Shown: positions 1 through 14,540, counted from the first letter of the stretch. The stretch is 64,000 bases of DNA from Clarkia xantiana subsp. parviflora (GCA_036873135.1 JAPTYO010000010.1:25351772-25415771), one strand, 5' to 3'. A program made the numbers and translations. The notes: generated by a model not told the origin, from the letters alone.

Positions 1-30
1 ATATAGTTAAAATTTTTTTTTTTTCCAAAA

Positions 31-194
31 CCCTATTAGAATGGGTGAACAGTTTAACATGGTGAACCCTAGAGGGCTAAAATTGGACTAGCAGTCCGTT
101 CAATTTTAACTCTATAGGGTTCACCAGTCAAACTGTAGATTCAAGTTAGTCTTCTAGGTTCATCACGCAAAACTGTACACCCATTCTAATAGGG
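31..194. mobile_element. Palindromic MITE-like hairpin
   Basis: The ends are inverted repeats (31-55 against 171-194, one mismatch, core TATTAGAATGGGTG). A second inverted pair lies inside them (about 60-75 against 111-127, GGTGAACCCTA), so the whole segment can fold into one hairpin. A further copy of the terminal motif CACCCATTCTAATAG lies at 308-333, suggesting a fragment of a relative. No target duplication is clear because both flanks are T/A tracts, so the superfamily is not assigned. Confidence 0.6.
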
Positions 195-343
195 GTTTTT
201 TTTTTTTAAACTTAAAAGTATATAAACCCTAAAAATATTCAAACCATATCTTAGCTCACCTGACCAAACTTTTCGTCTAATTTTAGTCATTTAGGGTTCT
301 AGGAATCACCCATTCTATCACCCATTCTAATAGTTTTTTTTTT

Positions 344-346
<3 letters not shown>

Positions 347-392
<46 letters not shown>
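347..392. repeat. (TA)n microsatellite
   Basis: Uninterrupted TA dinucleotides over about 46 bases. The flanking DNA (195-742) is AT-rich and I see no gene in it. Confidence 0.95.
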
Positions 393-397
<5 letters not shown>

Positions 398-742
398 CTA
401 ATTATCAGAATATATGCCTTGACTGACCGCCGTGAAAATTAAATACAAAAAAAAATTATGACAATCAAATAAGTATCATATTTTTATTATTTAATCTATT
501 CTTTCTAAATGACAACCACCCATTCCTATATTCTAGATGGTGTACTTAATCCAGCTAATAAATTCTCAGAAAAGATGGAGGTATCTAGTTTTAATGAATT
601 TAAGAGTTATTTTTTTGGTAATAATTTATGAGTTATTTTAGTGTATATAAAATAAGTATTACATAAGCGTAAAACTGTGTTTGAAGAAGATTTAAATTCT
701 AAGAGAGCAAAGCAGATAGGAGAGTAGTAGAAGACTGCATTC

Positions 743-1761
743 ATGTCAGGGCAAGGAGGCCACAGTCTCGCCGAGCGAGCAAGAATCATTTATTACTTCC
801 AGATGAGAAGAAGATCGCCGCCGCCTGCAATGCAACAAGGTAAATTAACAAACTTAAAAGCATTTCCAAGTATACATCTTTGGTGTTTCCTTTTCTGTAA
901 TTCATCACATTTATTTATTGTTTACCACTTTTTAGTCTTACAGCGCAATTTTAGACATAATAAAAAGTCTAATGTAAGAGTTACAAATTTGATACTTCGG
1001 AAAAGTAGAAACCAATGCTTAAAAACATCAATTTCATCATTTTTTTTTTTGCATAACTAAAAAAGAAAATGAAATACAAGTGCATATATCCACTGGTTTA
1101 CATTGTACTGCTTAACATTTGTATGTTCTCCACCAGCCATTTTCTTCATAATGTGGTGCCAGTAATAATACAAATTTAATGGATAAGTTTAAGAAATAGT
1201 AGTTCTTATTAAGTGGAGACAATTGTATTGCTTAAGTAGATAGTACCTTTTGACATTATTTAAGAGTGTGCTTAAATGAGATCAACAATCAAGGACGGTA
1301 GCCTTTAGCTAGAGAAGATCAGAAGTATAAGACATGTAATTTGGTTTTTTATTTTTATTTTTATTCGATGACCGAAGTATCAGATTTGTTACTTTCCAAC
1401 ATTGGTGAGTTTAAATTGGTTGATGATAGCAACGGAGACTTCAATGTAGACACCCTAGTTCAAAATCATATTCTTCCACTAAACTTCGGTTCGACCATAA
1501 ACCATCGTGTTCTGTACGCTCCTCAGTTCCCTCCCATTGCCTCGGATAGGTTCGACCACCATGTTCTTCCACTGACTCAAGACGTAAAAGTTCAGGTACC
1601 GATACACGGTCGATATTGCATTCTTACAGTTATCTTAATTAAAACTCACCCTAGCTAATTGATGACCATTGATGTTTTTGCAGTACAATGACTTGTTTGG
1701 AGAAGAATTACGCAACATTGTTAAGACCGGTTATGGCGCATGCATGAAAATCGAACTCTAG
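743..1761 (+). CDS. Predicted three-exon gene, unknown function
   Basis: I do not recognise this protein. The model is exon 1 743-839 (ends CAAG|GTAAAT), exon 2 1384-1595 (after a T-rich tract and TATCAG; ends TTCAG|GTACCG) and exon 3 1684-1761 (after TTTTTGCAG; ends TAG). Lengths 97, 212 and 78 join in frame and give 128 residues. The product starts MSGQGGHSLAERAR, has a basic RRRSPPP patch near residues 23-29, then an acidic-hydrophobic middle (IGEFKLVDDSNGDFNVD), and ends KTGYGACMKIEL. No signal peptide or membrane segment is visible. Phase agreement at both junctions is the main support. It could instead be a decayed gene fragment. A solo LTR begins 73 bases after the stop. Transcript evidence would decide. 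Confidence 0.4.
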
Positions 1762-1834
1762 ACAAGACCCGGGATGGGTAGATGAAGGCCTTGTCTGTAC
1801 CATGTTAACTAACGAGAACAGTATACTAGCTACA

Positions 1835-2262
1835 TGTTGGAATTGAAGGTTTGAAGATGAAGTAAGGTGGTTAAGTTAGTTGATTTTTGAATATCCGAAC
1901 CGATCCAAGCTTCATCAACCCGACCCAGTCATGTCGGATCAGGATAAGAGCCTCATTGATTTTTAGAGATTTTGTTCGATTTTTTGTTGTTGTTGTTGAT
2001 GATGAGCTTAGTATTCGTTAAGAGATCTTCTAGTTATTAGTTGTAGTAGTTGAGACATTATCTTCTTTGTTTCAGTTCAATTTTTAGCTATTTAAACAGC
2101 ATTGTAATCGATTTCTTTGTATCCAAGTAATAGATAGAGTTCATCTTGTTGTTCAAGTTTTCGATACTTGATTGCAATGATTTCTGTCCAAGTTGTTCAA
2201 TTCAGTTCAATCCCATCCATCATTCAATTGATGTTGTGAGTAAGAGTGAATCGATTCCAACA
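1835..2262 (+). mobile_element. Solo LTR, probably copia-type
   Basis: It starts TGTTGGAA and ends TTCCAACA, the short inverted repeat of an LTR. Inside are a TATTTAAA box near 2087 and a T-rich downstream region. No primer-binding site follows the right end and no partner LTR is seen. The flanking five bases (CTACA and ATCAA) do not match, so either the target duplication has decayed or this is one end of a lost element. Confidence 0.5.
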
Positions 2263-3800
2263 ATCAACACAACAAAGTGTGAAACTTAGATTGCATTTCA
2301 TAGTGAAAACAAAATCATTCATAAAGTAACATAACATAGGAGGGAGCATCAATCAAATCAGTTTCATTCTATACTAATCTTAATTAATGGGGAGCATCGA
2401 TCATTGTTATGTTAATTTCCTGCTGCTTCTGATTTGGCAAACAGCTGGCTCATGAAAAGGGTTGGTGAACATGAAATTATTATTATTATGATGATTTTGG
2501 TTGTTGTGTAAACCGTAATCTTAGCCTTTTGTGTCTTCAACTTTTCATTTGTTCTACCTAACAACCCGGATCGCAGTAAAAGAGATATGATGCAGAAGGA
2601 GTTGGACTGATTTGTTTCTCCAATTTTTAACTCGGTCATAGTGGTACTGGATGTAATTTCAGATAAATTTTTGGACATTTTTATGTTGTTTATCCGTCGG
2701 AAACGATTAGATCAGAATATAAGTTTTCAAATTTCTATCATTTTGCGCATTGAAAAAAAATGGAGTGGAGTGGTAAAAAGTTATTATGATTCGAATAATG
2801 AAAATTATAACGGTACAATGAAAATGATGGATGTGAAATTTTATTCTTTATTAACAGAAAAATGTGAGTGTGAGTGAAGAGGGATAGATAGATTTGGTGG
2901 GGTGAAAGTGAAACCACCACTAATGAAAGTCTTTTAAGAGACAGACGTCAACAATGTTAGTTGGTGAAATCTCACCAACCTTTCACTTTCGTCAGCTTGC
3001 AAGTAATGGTAAAATGTTTGCCATAAATCTTTTTTTATTATACGGATTAATCAAAGTTTAAACTTTTAACATCTATCTAGTTAATATAATGAATAAAACA
3101 TTCAATCTTCACTTCTCTCTTAGTGTTTTAGAGAATTTCACTCTTAGTGTTTTAGAGAAGTTTAAACTTTCGACATCTTGTTAATGGATTAAACACTTAA
3201 CTAGTACACCATATTATATTCTTTTACGTAACGTGTATATATAACTATTGCGACTTTTCTTTTACCGACATTACAGTTCGCTTCTTTTGAAGTTCCAAAT
3301 CGTTACTTTGTGTTTTCTTGAAATCCCTTTATAATAGTTCTAAACAACTTGTTAGCTGGTTTGATTGGCAAAAATATAAAAAAATAAAAAATAAAAATTG
3401 TTAGCTTGTTTGGACTATTTACTACTATAATATAATTATACATTTTCTGGGCAAATTGCTAGCTAACCTAATACAAACTCGCAATATACTAGCTCAAATT
3501 AATTTGTTGTTAAATGGTAAACTTCTTATTTGTCTATTGACTTGACTTGCTCTGTTTCTAGTACAAATTGCCTAAACTTTGTAAAATTCTCTAAAGTTTA
3601 GACTACTGAATTTTAATAATACGAGAATCTTACATTATCTATGTCGTTATTTTAAATGGAATTAGCAAATTACAACTGTATATAAAAAATGTAACTTGCA
3701 TATCGCATAAACTCAGTTAGCAAGTATATAATTATCACGAGGTCTCTCTTTTATCCAGCGGGGCAGTATAAAGAGCATTATGGTTCAAGTAAATAAAAAA
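2263..3800. other. AT-rich intergenic DNA, no gene seen
   Basis: Only short, unsupported open frames occur. A small direct duplication containing CTCTTAGTGTTTTAGAGAA lies at about 3117-3160. Short inverted repeats around GGTGAAA are at 2899-2985. I see no transposon termini. Confidence 0.6.
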
Positions 3801-4282
3801 AAATTAACATGTCTTTTGGTCCATAATGTTTGACCATTTATGGGTTTTGCCTAGTTTTGGTACCATATGTTTATAAATTTTTCTAGTTTTGATCCGACCC
3901 TTATATTCTGTTCATTTTTTTTCGTTAAGTGACATGTGCAAGTCACGTGATCCACCCTAAACTTTCAAATTTAAGGAAATTAACACCCTAAACCTAATTC
4001 AATTTGGATGAATTGAACTAGGTTTAATGGGTCAAATTTGAGGGAATTAACACCCTAAACCTAATTCAATGAGTCAATTCCCCAAAATTTGAACAAAATT
4101 GAAAGTTTAAGATGGATCACGTGACTTGCACATATCACTTAACTGAAAAAATAAACGGAATGTAACGGGTTAACCAAAACTAAAAAAATCTGTAAACATA
4201 TGGTACCAAAATTAGGCAAGAAAAATCATGAACTAAAACCCAAAAGTGGTCGAACATCATGGACCAAAAGACTTGTTAACCC
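3801..4282. mobile_element. Mutator-type MITE (long inverted-repeat arms)
   Basis: Two arms of nearly 200 bases face each other (AACATGTCTTTTGGTCCAT at the left, its complement near 4255-4280). The element is related to the better preserved copy at 16548-17059. The left end has decayed from GGGTTAACA to AAATTAACA. Flanks ATAAAAAAA and ATAGAAAAA agree at 8 of 9 positions, as expected for a Mutator 9-base duplication. Each arm carries a palindromic TCACGTGA. It ends 167 bases beyond the RPS8 stop codon. Confidence 0.7.
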
Positions 4283-4448
4283 ATAGAAAAATGGGCAAGG
4301 AAACATATTCTTTAGATGATAACCCATTTAAAAATGTTCATAATGACTATAATCCAACTGCTGCAGAAAGAAGAATCGAGCAGTCAAAAATGAAACCTTC
4401 AGCGACATTTTTTAAAAGCAAAGCTACATTCATTACCAACAGTTACAA

Positions 4449-6533
<2,085 letters not shown>

Positions 6534-6599
6534 CTTGACGGCGGCGGATGGCGACTGAGCTCTGCTCTCCTCCTTCCGTGTCGTGGTAACCTAAAACGA

Positions 6600-6745
6600 T
6601 GAGTTTATTATATATATAGCATCCACGCTGGAGGCTAGAGCGGCTAGACTTGGATGGTGACTTATTTAACACTTTACTGGGTTGGGCTAAGTGGGCCGAT
6701 ATGGGCCGAGTTCAGAAGTACACGTTAGGCACATCTTGGCCCATC
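6600..6745 (-). promoter_or_regulatory. RPS8 promoter: TATA box and site II elements
   Basis: Reading towards RPS8, a TATA-rich box (CTATATATATAATAAA, 6605-6620) lies about 75 bases upstream of the ATG. Further up are GGCCCA-type site II motifs: TGGGCT 6683-6688, TGGGCC 6692-6697, TGGGCC 6702-6707 and, on the other strand, GGCCCA 6738-6743. Clustered site II elements are known TCP-factor targets in plant ribosomal protein promoters and match the gene call. Confidence 0.75.
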
Positions 6746-6759
6746 TTTCATTTTGGAGA

Positions 6760-7552
6760 AAATGCTATACCCCGCAAAGCGCGGATGAATTCACACTTTT
6801 TTCTTGTTAATTTTGGGTCAAAATAATATATACATATTAATTAGTATTATAATAAGAACAATATTGCTGGTAACAATTTAATCTAAATTATATATATATA
6901 CATATAGATATAAATAATTTTAAAAAGTAACATAATCAACAAACTATTGAAGGAATGAACCTTTGCCCTTACACACAGAATGCTTATTGCTTGGTTTCCA
7001 TTCAAAGGAGCTAAAAGATCTATTCGTGTTTTTATTACTGCTTTTTTATATAACATATAATTTTATTGAGTCCAATCTGACTCTAGTGCAATTCGGCCCA
7101 CCTTAGTCCAACTCCCCTCAAATACACATATACTTCTTAATCCTAGCGCCGCAGACATGAAGATAGAAAGAGAAGATAGAAGATGGAAAGAGAGGCAACT
7201 TTAAAGTAGCAGCAGTGTCTTCGCCTCACAATTGACGGTGTTCTCCTCGTAACAACGGTCTTTTTCTCTCAATTTCATTAGGATATGGGGAGAGATTCGA
7301 CGCGAGGTCTGCTGTATTCACCTCCTCTCCTCCTTCCATCTTCTAGGTATTGATTTAGTTTAAACATACTAAATTAGAGCTTCAAAATTTTGAATTTAAT
7401 TGGCTCTGAAAGTGGTCATGGCTTGGGTCGTCTTCTTCACTTTGTAAGAATAGATATATATATATATATAAAGTTACGGTATATATGGTCAGAAGATAAT
7501 ATTAAGGGGACGTAAATATATTGTATAATATAATATGTATTATATTATATTA

Positions 7553-7617
<65 letters not shown>

Positions 7618-7900
7618 GGTATGATTTAATCTCAGCCGTTCGAGTTCGATTGGCTACTTGATGGACGACGTACCAGATTAATGCTAATATATTAAACAGT
7701 CCTCTCTCCCTGCCAGTAACATATGTAGATATTAAGATGGTTACTCCATCTAACCGTCTCCGCACATAAAGAGTGGACAAGGGAGTGAAGTGGAACCGTT
7801 CTTCTGGGAAAGCAGATTGACTGATCAGAGCCTAAGAAGATCAATGGAACCAAAGCATATACCAGGTATGTTATTCTGCACTATACTTCAACCCTCATAG
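6760..7900. other. AT-rich spacer with (TA)n tract, no gene seen
   Basis: It contains a (TA)n run at about 7558-7612 and scattered AT-rich stretches. The right part (7620-7942) may be the body of a copia LTR, but I cannot place its start. Confidence 0.5.
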
Positions 7901-7957
7901 AGCATGATTAAGATCCGGACAATTACAGATTTCAAACTTACATGTGGTATCAAAGCC
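7900..7957 (+). mobile_element. Copia LTR end and primer-binding site (element D)
   Basis: ACTTACA at 7936-7942 looks like an LTR end. Two bases later TGGTATCAAAGCC (7945-7957) matches the usual initiator-tRNA-Met primer site TGGTATCAGAGCC with one change. A short direct duplication, GCCTGAGTTATCATGG, follows. The leader then runs to 8322 and resumes at 13276 after the LINE, ending in the gag fragment at 13956. Confidence 0.55.
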
Positions 7958-8355
7958 TGAGTTATCATGGTAAGCCTGAGTTATCATGGTTTATGTTGGA
8001 ATTACTGTGTTTAAGTAATTGATAACTGCAGCGATATATTTAATTAGTAAGGAATCGTAAATTTGTTCCTTGGGTTTTTTGAATTCGATCGCCGTTTTAG
8101 TATCAATTCCCTAAACGAATCGTTGATACCAGACTTCCATGGTTTAGGGTTTATCTCGTTTCCGATGCGTGTGGATTTTGAATGGTTTAATGATTGTGTA
8201 ATGATAGCTTTCATACTGTCACTGGTACCACTGGTGCCTTTTGATACCAGATTGTATCCCACTAGCAACTTGATGCCATTCTCACGCATGCTAATTGCCA
8301 CCTGTATCATGATTTGTTGGAATTTTTTTTTTTTATGAAAGGATAATATATATAA

Positions 8356-9178
8356 GGGTTAAGAACACAATAAGGGCCTGAATGTTTGCCCATGTTGCCA
8401 AAAGGGTCTGAATTGAAAAAACGTATTATTAAGGGCCTGAATTTTGAGTTTTGTGTTTTTTCAAGTCTCCGTCCAAATTTTCTGTTAAATCTAACAGAAC
8501 CACGTGAAAAGACAAAAATACCCTTTTGTAATTTTTATACAATTTATTAATTTAATTAATAAAATGTGAAATGTCTAAAATAACTTTACACACTAATTAT
8601 GCCCTTAAGGCCACCACGCTCCGGCCACCGCCCGGCGACCACCACCCAGCTCCGGCGACCGCCACCGGCCTCCGGCGACCGCCACCGGCCTCCGGCGACC
8701 GCCACCGGCCTCCGGTCGGAGCCAAAAAAGCTCCGAAGCTCCGATCGGAGCCAAAAAAGCTCCGAAGCTCCGATCGGAGCCAAAAAAGCTCCGATCGGAG
8801 CTCTGTGGCTCCGATCCGACCAGAGCTTTTTTGGCTCCGATCGGAGCTGTTCGGTCGTCGCCGGAGGCCGGTGGTGGTCGCCGGAGTCGGGGTGGTGGTG
8901 GTCGCCGGAGCTGTGGTGGCTTAAAGGGTATTTTCGTCATTTTAGGTCAAACATATGAGAGACACACTTTGGTCAAAGGGCATTTTCGGGTTTTCAAATT
9001 ATTTTTGGTCACATGCCAAGCATGTGACCACTTTCCGTCACTTTTAACAGAAAGAATAGACGGAGGCCTCACTTATACACAAAACTCAAAATCCAGGCCC
9101 TAAATAATACGTTTTTTCAATTCAGACCCCTTTTGGCAACATGGCCAAACATTCAGGCCCCTATTGTGTTCTTAACCC
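8356..9178. mobile_element. Non-autonomous Mutator-like element with GC-rich core
   Basis: Terminal inverted repeats of well over 100 bases begin GGGTTAAGAACACAATA and end with the complement. Perfect 9-base target duplications TATATATAA lie at 8347-8355 and 9179-9187, which identifies the Mutator superfamily. The core (about 8610-8925) is very GC-rich and is itself palindromic, built from CTCCGGCGACC and CTCCGATCGGAGCCAAAAAAG repeats. It encodes no transposase. Open frames through the core on both strands are by-products of the repeats. Confidence 0.9.
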
Positions 9179-9375
9179 TATATATAAACCAAGACAGATT
9201 ACAACACTTAAACCAAAAGCCAAAAAGGAATATTAGGGTAGAACCAAGTTACCCAATATTCGCATTGGCTGCCAGCGAAGCAACCCTATGAGACCTAGCA
9301 ACAACAGTTCTAGTAGTAAAGTACAAACAAACTAAATGACATAAACATAATAAAGTTCTAATATCCGAAACAACC

Positions 9376-12300
9376 CTAAACAAAGAAGGTGTACAATGAA
9401 GAAGTGGACGCCACCGCTGCTAACAAGACCCGGGAATCCGAGAAGAGATGACGAATCGCCCGATTTGATGATCTTGCCAACAACATTCCCGTTCTACAAG
9501 ATACACCTTCTGCCAAAAGTGGGTCGTCCCCAAAAGCTTGACTAACATACACCGCCATAATATTATACGAAGGATCCAAAAGAACTGTAGCACCAAAGAC
9601 CTTTGATCGTAATCCTCGAACGGCTCCATCCACCAGAACATCCAAGAGTCAGAAGGTGACGAAAAGTGTCGTACTACATCCTGGACTCCGCGGTGGAGCC
9701 TGGTTGACTCTGGAATCACCGGAAAAGACAACATGTTATCATTACAAGCATTAGAGATAAATGACATAACAGACATGTCTGAGGGGGTAGAGGCGCGGAA
9801 AACAACATTATTCCGTTCAAGCCAAATACCCCACATAACTAAGCACTTATAACTAAAACTATCCAAGGAAGTACTAGAAACAGACACATTATTTCCCAAA
9901 TCCCCAATCCAAGGTTGTTCTATGTCTCCTATCACCTATTCCGAGACTAGAAGCGAACCACACTCTAATAGTAAATTGACAGTTCCACATAAGATGATCC
10001 CAAGTTTCCGGAGCACAAGCACAAAAGGGACAGGTAGAATCCACATAAGGCAATCGACACTGGTGGAGATTCTTCCTAAGCGGAAGGCCTCCAGAAAAAC
10101 CCTTCCAAACGAACATCCGAATTTTTGGTTGAATCTTTGCCGCCCAAAGTCTTTCCCAAAAAAATGAATTAGCAGAACTGGAAGAAGTAGATCCCGAAGA
10201 TTGGCCCAACCCCCCCCCCCCCTTAGACGAGGAGTGATTTAATAAAGTGATACCCAGACTTAACTGAATAATTCCCAAGAGTAGTAAAATTCCAAAGAAA
10301 CTTGTCCTGTGTGTCAAATAAGGGGAGATTAATTTGCGAAATAGCTGTAACCAGAACTAATGGTAAGAAGATAGCCAATGTTGTCAAGTCCCAGAATCCA
10401 TCAAGGATAAAGGTAGAGACCTTCAAATCATGCTGATCTGCAGTTCCAGGAACCTAGTCAGCAAGGAGACCAAAATTTGGAACCCACGGATCCGTCCAAA
10501 AATTAATCTTGTGACCCGAACCAACTCTCCATCTGGCCCCTAGGAGAAGGTAAGGACGAACAATAGAGTGCGATGTTGATAATTTGGCTTTGAAGAAAGA
10601 ACCGTGTTTGAAATAACGATTTCGCATTGCTATAGCCCACATCGAATCAGGCGAGTCCAAAAGTCAGAAAGCTTGTTTCAAAATAAGAGCAAGGTTAAAC
10701 GAATATGAATCCCTATAACCCAGGCCACCCGCTTTTTTGGGTAACGTAATCCTATCCCAAGCCACCCAACAAAAGCCCGGAGACCCATGTGAAGTCCTCC
10801 ACCAGAATTGACGTTGTAAGCGATCTAGGGACTGGGTAGTATTTTTTGATAAGCGCAAGCAAGACATAGTGTATGTCAGAATTGCCGCAGCTGTTGACTT
10901 TAAAAGCGCGTCCTTCCCAGCTGGAGAAAGCAATTTAGTCATCCATCCCTGAATTCTGGAAGTGACTCTTTGGATAACGGTTTTCCCTATTAGTCCCTTG
11001 TTTTTTTTCCAATCTATTGGCAGACCCAAATAGATTTCCCCCTCCCCCATTTCCCTGACCCCAAAAGACTCCATAATCCTAGCACGCTCCAAAGGTGACA
11101 TATTAGGGCTGAAGAGGACACTGGATTTTGCAAAGTTGATTAACTGGCCAGATTCACGCTGATAGCCTTCCAAAATATCCTTTAAGGTACTCAAACCCTC
11201 TGTTGTAGCCTCCAGGAACAAGATGCTATCATCCGCAAAGAAGAGATGGGATATACGATCAGCATCCCTACCGGGGCGGATGCCCTTAATGCTCCCCCAT
11301 TGTTGTGCTCTTGTCAATTCCTGGGAAAGAATTTGAGCTACCAAGATGAATAAATAAGGAGAGAGAGGATCACCCTGGCGCAGACCTCGAGACGGGGAAA
11401 AACGTGGCGTTCGGAACCCATTTAACAAAATTGCCAGAGATGTTGATGAAATACAAGCCATGATCCAATTGACAAATATGACGGGAAATCCCATACTCTC
11501 CATAATGGACTTCACGTAGTCCCATTCAACACGATCATAGGCTTTACTCATATCTAATTTTAAAGCCATCAAACCGACTTTACCCCTCCTTATTTGCTTG
11601 ATCGTATGAATGAGCTACTGAGTCAACCAGAGAGTATCTGTAATTAGGCGTCCCGCAACAAAGACGGTTTGGAAAGGAGAGATGAGGGAAGGAAGCAAAG
11701 GACGAATACGCTGGCAAATGATCTTAGAAATGACTTTATACACCGTATTGCAAAGACTAATGGGCCTCCAATCCGTCATAGCTTCGGGTGTCTCAGATTT
11801 GGGAATGAGAACAAGGAAGGTATTGTTTAGCTCCGGCAACATATGAGAGGTGACAAAGAACTCAGAAACAGCTTGTTGGACATCCGGCCCAACTGTATGC
11901 CAGCAATGTAGGAAGAAACGGGAATTATATCCATCCGGGCCGGGGGCCTTATCTAAGCCCAATAATGAGGAGGCCTTAAAGATTTCAAGAGGAGTAATAG
12001 GCCGTATCAGTCCCAAAGTAGCCTCCTGGGGTATGAGTAATGTGTTTCGTGAAGGAAATAGGACTGGGAGTCGTTGTCCCATTGAGGTAAACAAAGTCTG
12101 GAAGTACTGTCTAACATACGAAGAAACCCGGTATGGATTTGAAATCCACTCCCCATCCGGTGTGCAGACCTGGTGCAGCTTATTGAATCGGCGACGACAA
12201 ATGGTATAGGCGTGGAAGAATTTGGTGTTTCTATCCCCATTTTGAAGCCAGAGTTGCCTAGACTTTTGTCTCCACATAACTTCCTCAAAGTTATATAGGT

Positions 12301-13275
12301 CCCGAACCCTTCCTTTGATCTCACGCAGCTCCAGCTCCCCCCAATTTCTCAGTTCCGCCCTAGATAACTCAGCAATCGAAGAAGCCAAGGATGACTGGAC
12401 CTGACCGAAAACATCCTTGTTCCATAAACCCAAGGAACGAGACAATCGACGGAGCTTCCTAGCAAGGAGAAACTGATCTGTACCCACAAGAGCGGGGCCC
12501 CAAGACAGAATAAGATTATTGTGGAAATCTGAATGGAGCAGCCACATCGACTCAAAACGGAAAGGTCGCCTGAAATTAGAGACTCCCAGCGAGGGAACAA
12601 GGCTCATCAGAAGAGGACAATGATCGGAAGCAATCCGTTCTAAATGAGAAACGAGTGCTCCCGGGAAACGTAGACACCAATCCACATTACCAAAGCCCCT
12701 ATCTAATCTTTGATGAATGCGGTCCTCGCCAATTGTATTATTTGACCAAGTAAAGGGATGGCCCCTAAAGACAAGATCAATTAGCCCTAAGGAATCTGTC
12801 CTCTCATGAGCATCTAGAAGCCTATCCGTGCTGATCAAGTTTTCCCCCTCCTTCTCCGAGAAAGACCAGATTTCATTAAAGTCGCCCACAATGGCCCATG
12901 GTGTATCCAAAGGTCTAGAGCTACGGAACCTAGTCAGTATATCCCAAAACCCTGGTCTATCAATATTCACAAAAGGAGCGTAAATGAATGACATATCCCA
13001 AGGTAGCTCCGGAGGGCCTGGTGAAATCTGAACATGGATACTATTAATGGATTGCAGTAACGGAGAAATATGTATTCTAAGATCCCAGGCCAGTAGCAAA
13101 CCCCCCCTCGTTTCCTCTGGCTCCACCCAAGTAGACCCATGAAAACCTAGCCGATCTAAAGTGCGAACTAATCTTGGCAATTTACTTTTAACCTCAGAAA
13201 TGAAAATGATCATAGGTTTGTGCACCCTAACCAGCCGGCATAGGTGCTGAATTGTCAGCGAGTTTCCCGCTCCCT
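9376..13275 (-). pseudogene. LINE ORF2: endonuclease, reverse transcriptase, zinc domain, RNase H
   Basis: The APE-type endonuclease lies at the start (E in ISEVKSK, VGDFNE, RLDRGFGN, ASDHCPLL; about 12600-13225). The reverse transcriptase follows (WRPISLCNTVYKVISK; LDMSKAYDRVEWDY; LRQGDPLSPYLF; catalytic FADD near 11230). Next come a zinc-binding RVT domain (RLPYVDSTCPFCACAPETWD, about 10040) and an RNase H remnant (DGAVRGLRSKVFGATVLLD, about 9600). In-frame stops break it: TAG just below 11615 after WLTQ, TGA at about 10661, and TAG near 10452. Frameshifts follow near a C run at 10210-10222 and within RNase H. Catalytic motifs survive but the frame does not, so it is inactive. Confidence 0.9.
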
Positions 13276-13955
13276 TCCTTCGCTATAGATTACGTATTGC
13301 TTCAATGTATATATATATAATGATTTGAGATAATGATTGCTTAGTAATGGCATAAACGATTTTGCCCTAATATTGTTTTCGATTGCAATTATGTTATTTG
13401 CAAATCCTAATAACAACACGAACATGTATAATAACTGGATTGTTGTTGTAAAAGCGACCAATCTAGAATGTTTGCATGTTTCGCACTTAACGTATAGTCA
13501 TTTATTCACTATGATGAAATGCCTATTACTGTTTACAAGTGGATAAATTGACATTTACTGGTTATTAGAATTTTAGGATTCTGCCCAAAGGTGAATCGCT
13601 TTCTATAACAGGTAAACATGATGGGATAATTAAGATCTTTTTGTTCTATATATTTGTATATCCAAAGATAACTTGTATATTTAACCGAAGATTTTCTTTA
13701 ATTGTCCAATAATGTTATGGAATTGAATTAAGATTCGTGTATTGTAGTCGTTGCCCAAAGGTCGGTTATAATATACTTTGACGATTTCCAAATAATGTTA
13801 AGGCATTTAATTAAGATTAGTGTATTATATTTGTTGCCCAAAGGTCGATTATAATATACTCTGATGGTTTCCTATCTGAATCTATTATTTACTAAATGAG
13901 CATTTATGCATCAATTGCAGCATTTTCACTTAATTAGCAAGCTGCCTCTGTTGTC
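13276..13955 (+). other. Copia D leader, right part, with tandem duplication
   Basis: AT-rich leader continuing from before the LINE. A unit of about 85 bases is duplicated (about 13705-13790 and 13791-13873), marked by GTTGCCCAAAGGTCG and TATAATATACT. No gene is seen. Confidence 0.55.
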
Positions 13956-14540
13956 GTGTTCAATGGGTTAAACTTTTCTGAATGGTCCGAACAAGTCATG
14001 TTCCACTTAGGTGTTTTGGATCTTGACTTGGCACTGCTGGAAGAAAAACCCACTGATCTTACGGATGAAAGCAGTGAGGATGAAAAGTGGACCCATAAAG
14101 CCTGGACACGATCTGATAGGTTAGCTCTTTCGTTCATGCGAATGACAATTGCTAACAACATTAAGAGCACTCTTCCTTAGATTGAAAATGCTAAGGAATA
14201 CATTAAATATGTGGAAGATAGATTCCGTTCTGCAGACAAGTCACTCGCAGGAACACATATGGCAGAACTCACTACCATGAAGCATACTGGGGTGAGGAGT
14301 ATGCATGATCATGTTCTTGAGATGACTAATATTGCAGCAAGGCTTAAGTCACTGGGGATGGATGTGGATGATTCTTTCTTGGTTCAGTTCATTTTGAATT
14401 TGTTACTTCCTGAATATGGACCTTTCCAAATCAATTACAACACACTTAAGGATAAGTGTAATGTCAGTGAATTGTCCAGTATGCTTTTTCAGGAGGAAGC
14501 GAGATTAAATAAACAAGAAAAACTATATGTAATTATTTGA
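13956..14540 (+). pseudogene. Copia gag fragment (element D)
   Basis: The translation FNGLNFSEWSEQVMFHLGVL through KSLGMDVDDSFLVQFILNLL is typical of copia gag polyproteins, which form the retrotransposon particle. There is one in-frame TAG at 14178-14180 between SIKSTLP-like and IENAKEYIKYVEDRF segments. The frame ends at 14538 before any zinc knuckle, protease, integrase or RT. No ATG at a sensible place opens this frame, so it is a broken remnant. Confidence 0.75.

Larger units (their letters stand above)
8323..13275 (-). mobile_element. L1-type LINE, 5'-truncated, interrupted
   Basis: On the minus strand this is a non-LTR retrotransposon. Its poly(A) tail reads as a T run at 8323-8334. 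Similarity starts at about 13275 with GAGNSLTIQHLCRLVRVHKP, just inside the endonuclease domain, so ORF1 and the 5' end are missing, as usual after incomplete target-primed reverse transcription. A Mutator element (8356-9178) sits in the 3' UTR. The host sequence is the leader of copia element D. ATGATTTG occurs next to both ends (8308-8315 and about 13318-13325) and may be part of the target duplication, though the fit is loose. Confidence 0.85.

Noticed and set aside
8571..8958. Pro/Arg-rich open frames of 65-119 residues on both strands
   Set aside because: Produced by GC-rich repeats in the Mutator element core, equally open in several frames, no conserved domain.
10210..10222. Long C or G runs (also 19633-19651, 32797-32807, 49081-49096) as functional G-quadruplex sites
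   Set aside because: Isolated homopolymers in decayed elements; length is likely slippage or sequencing noise.
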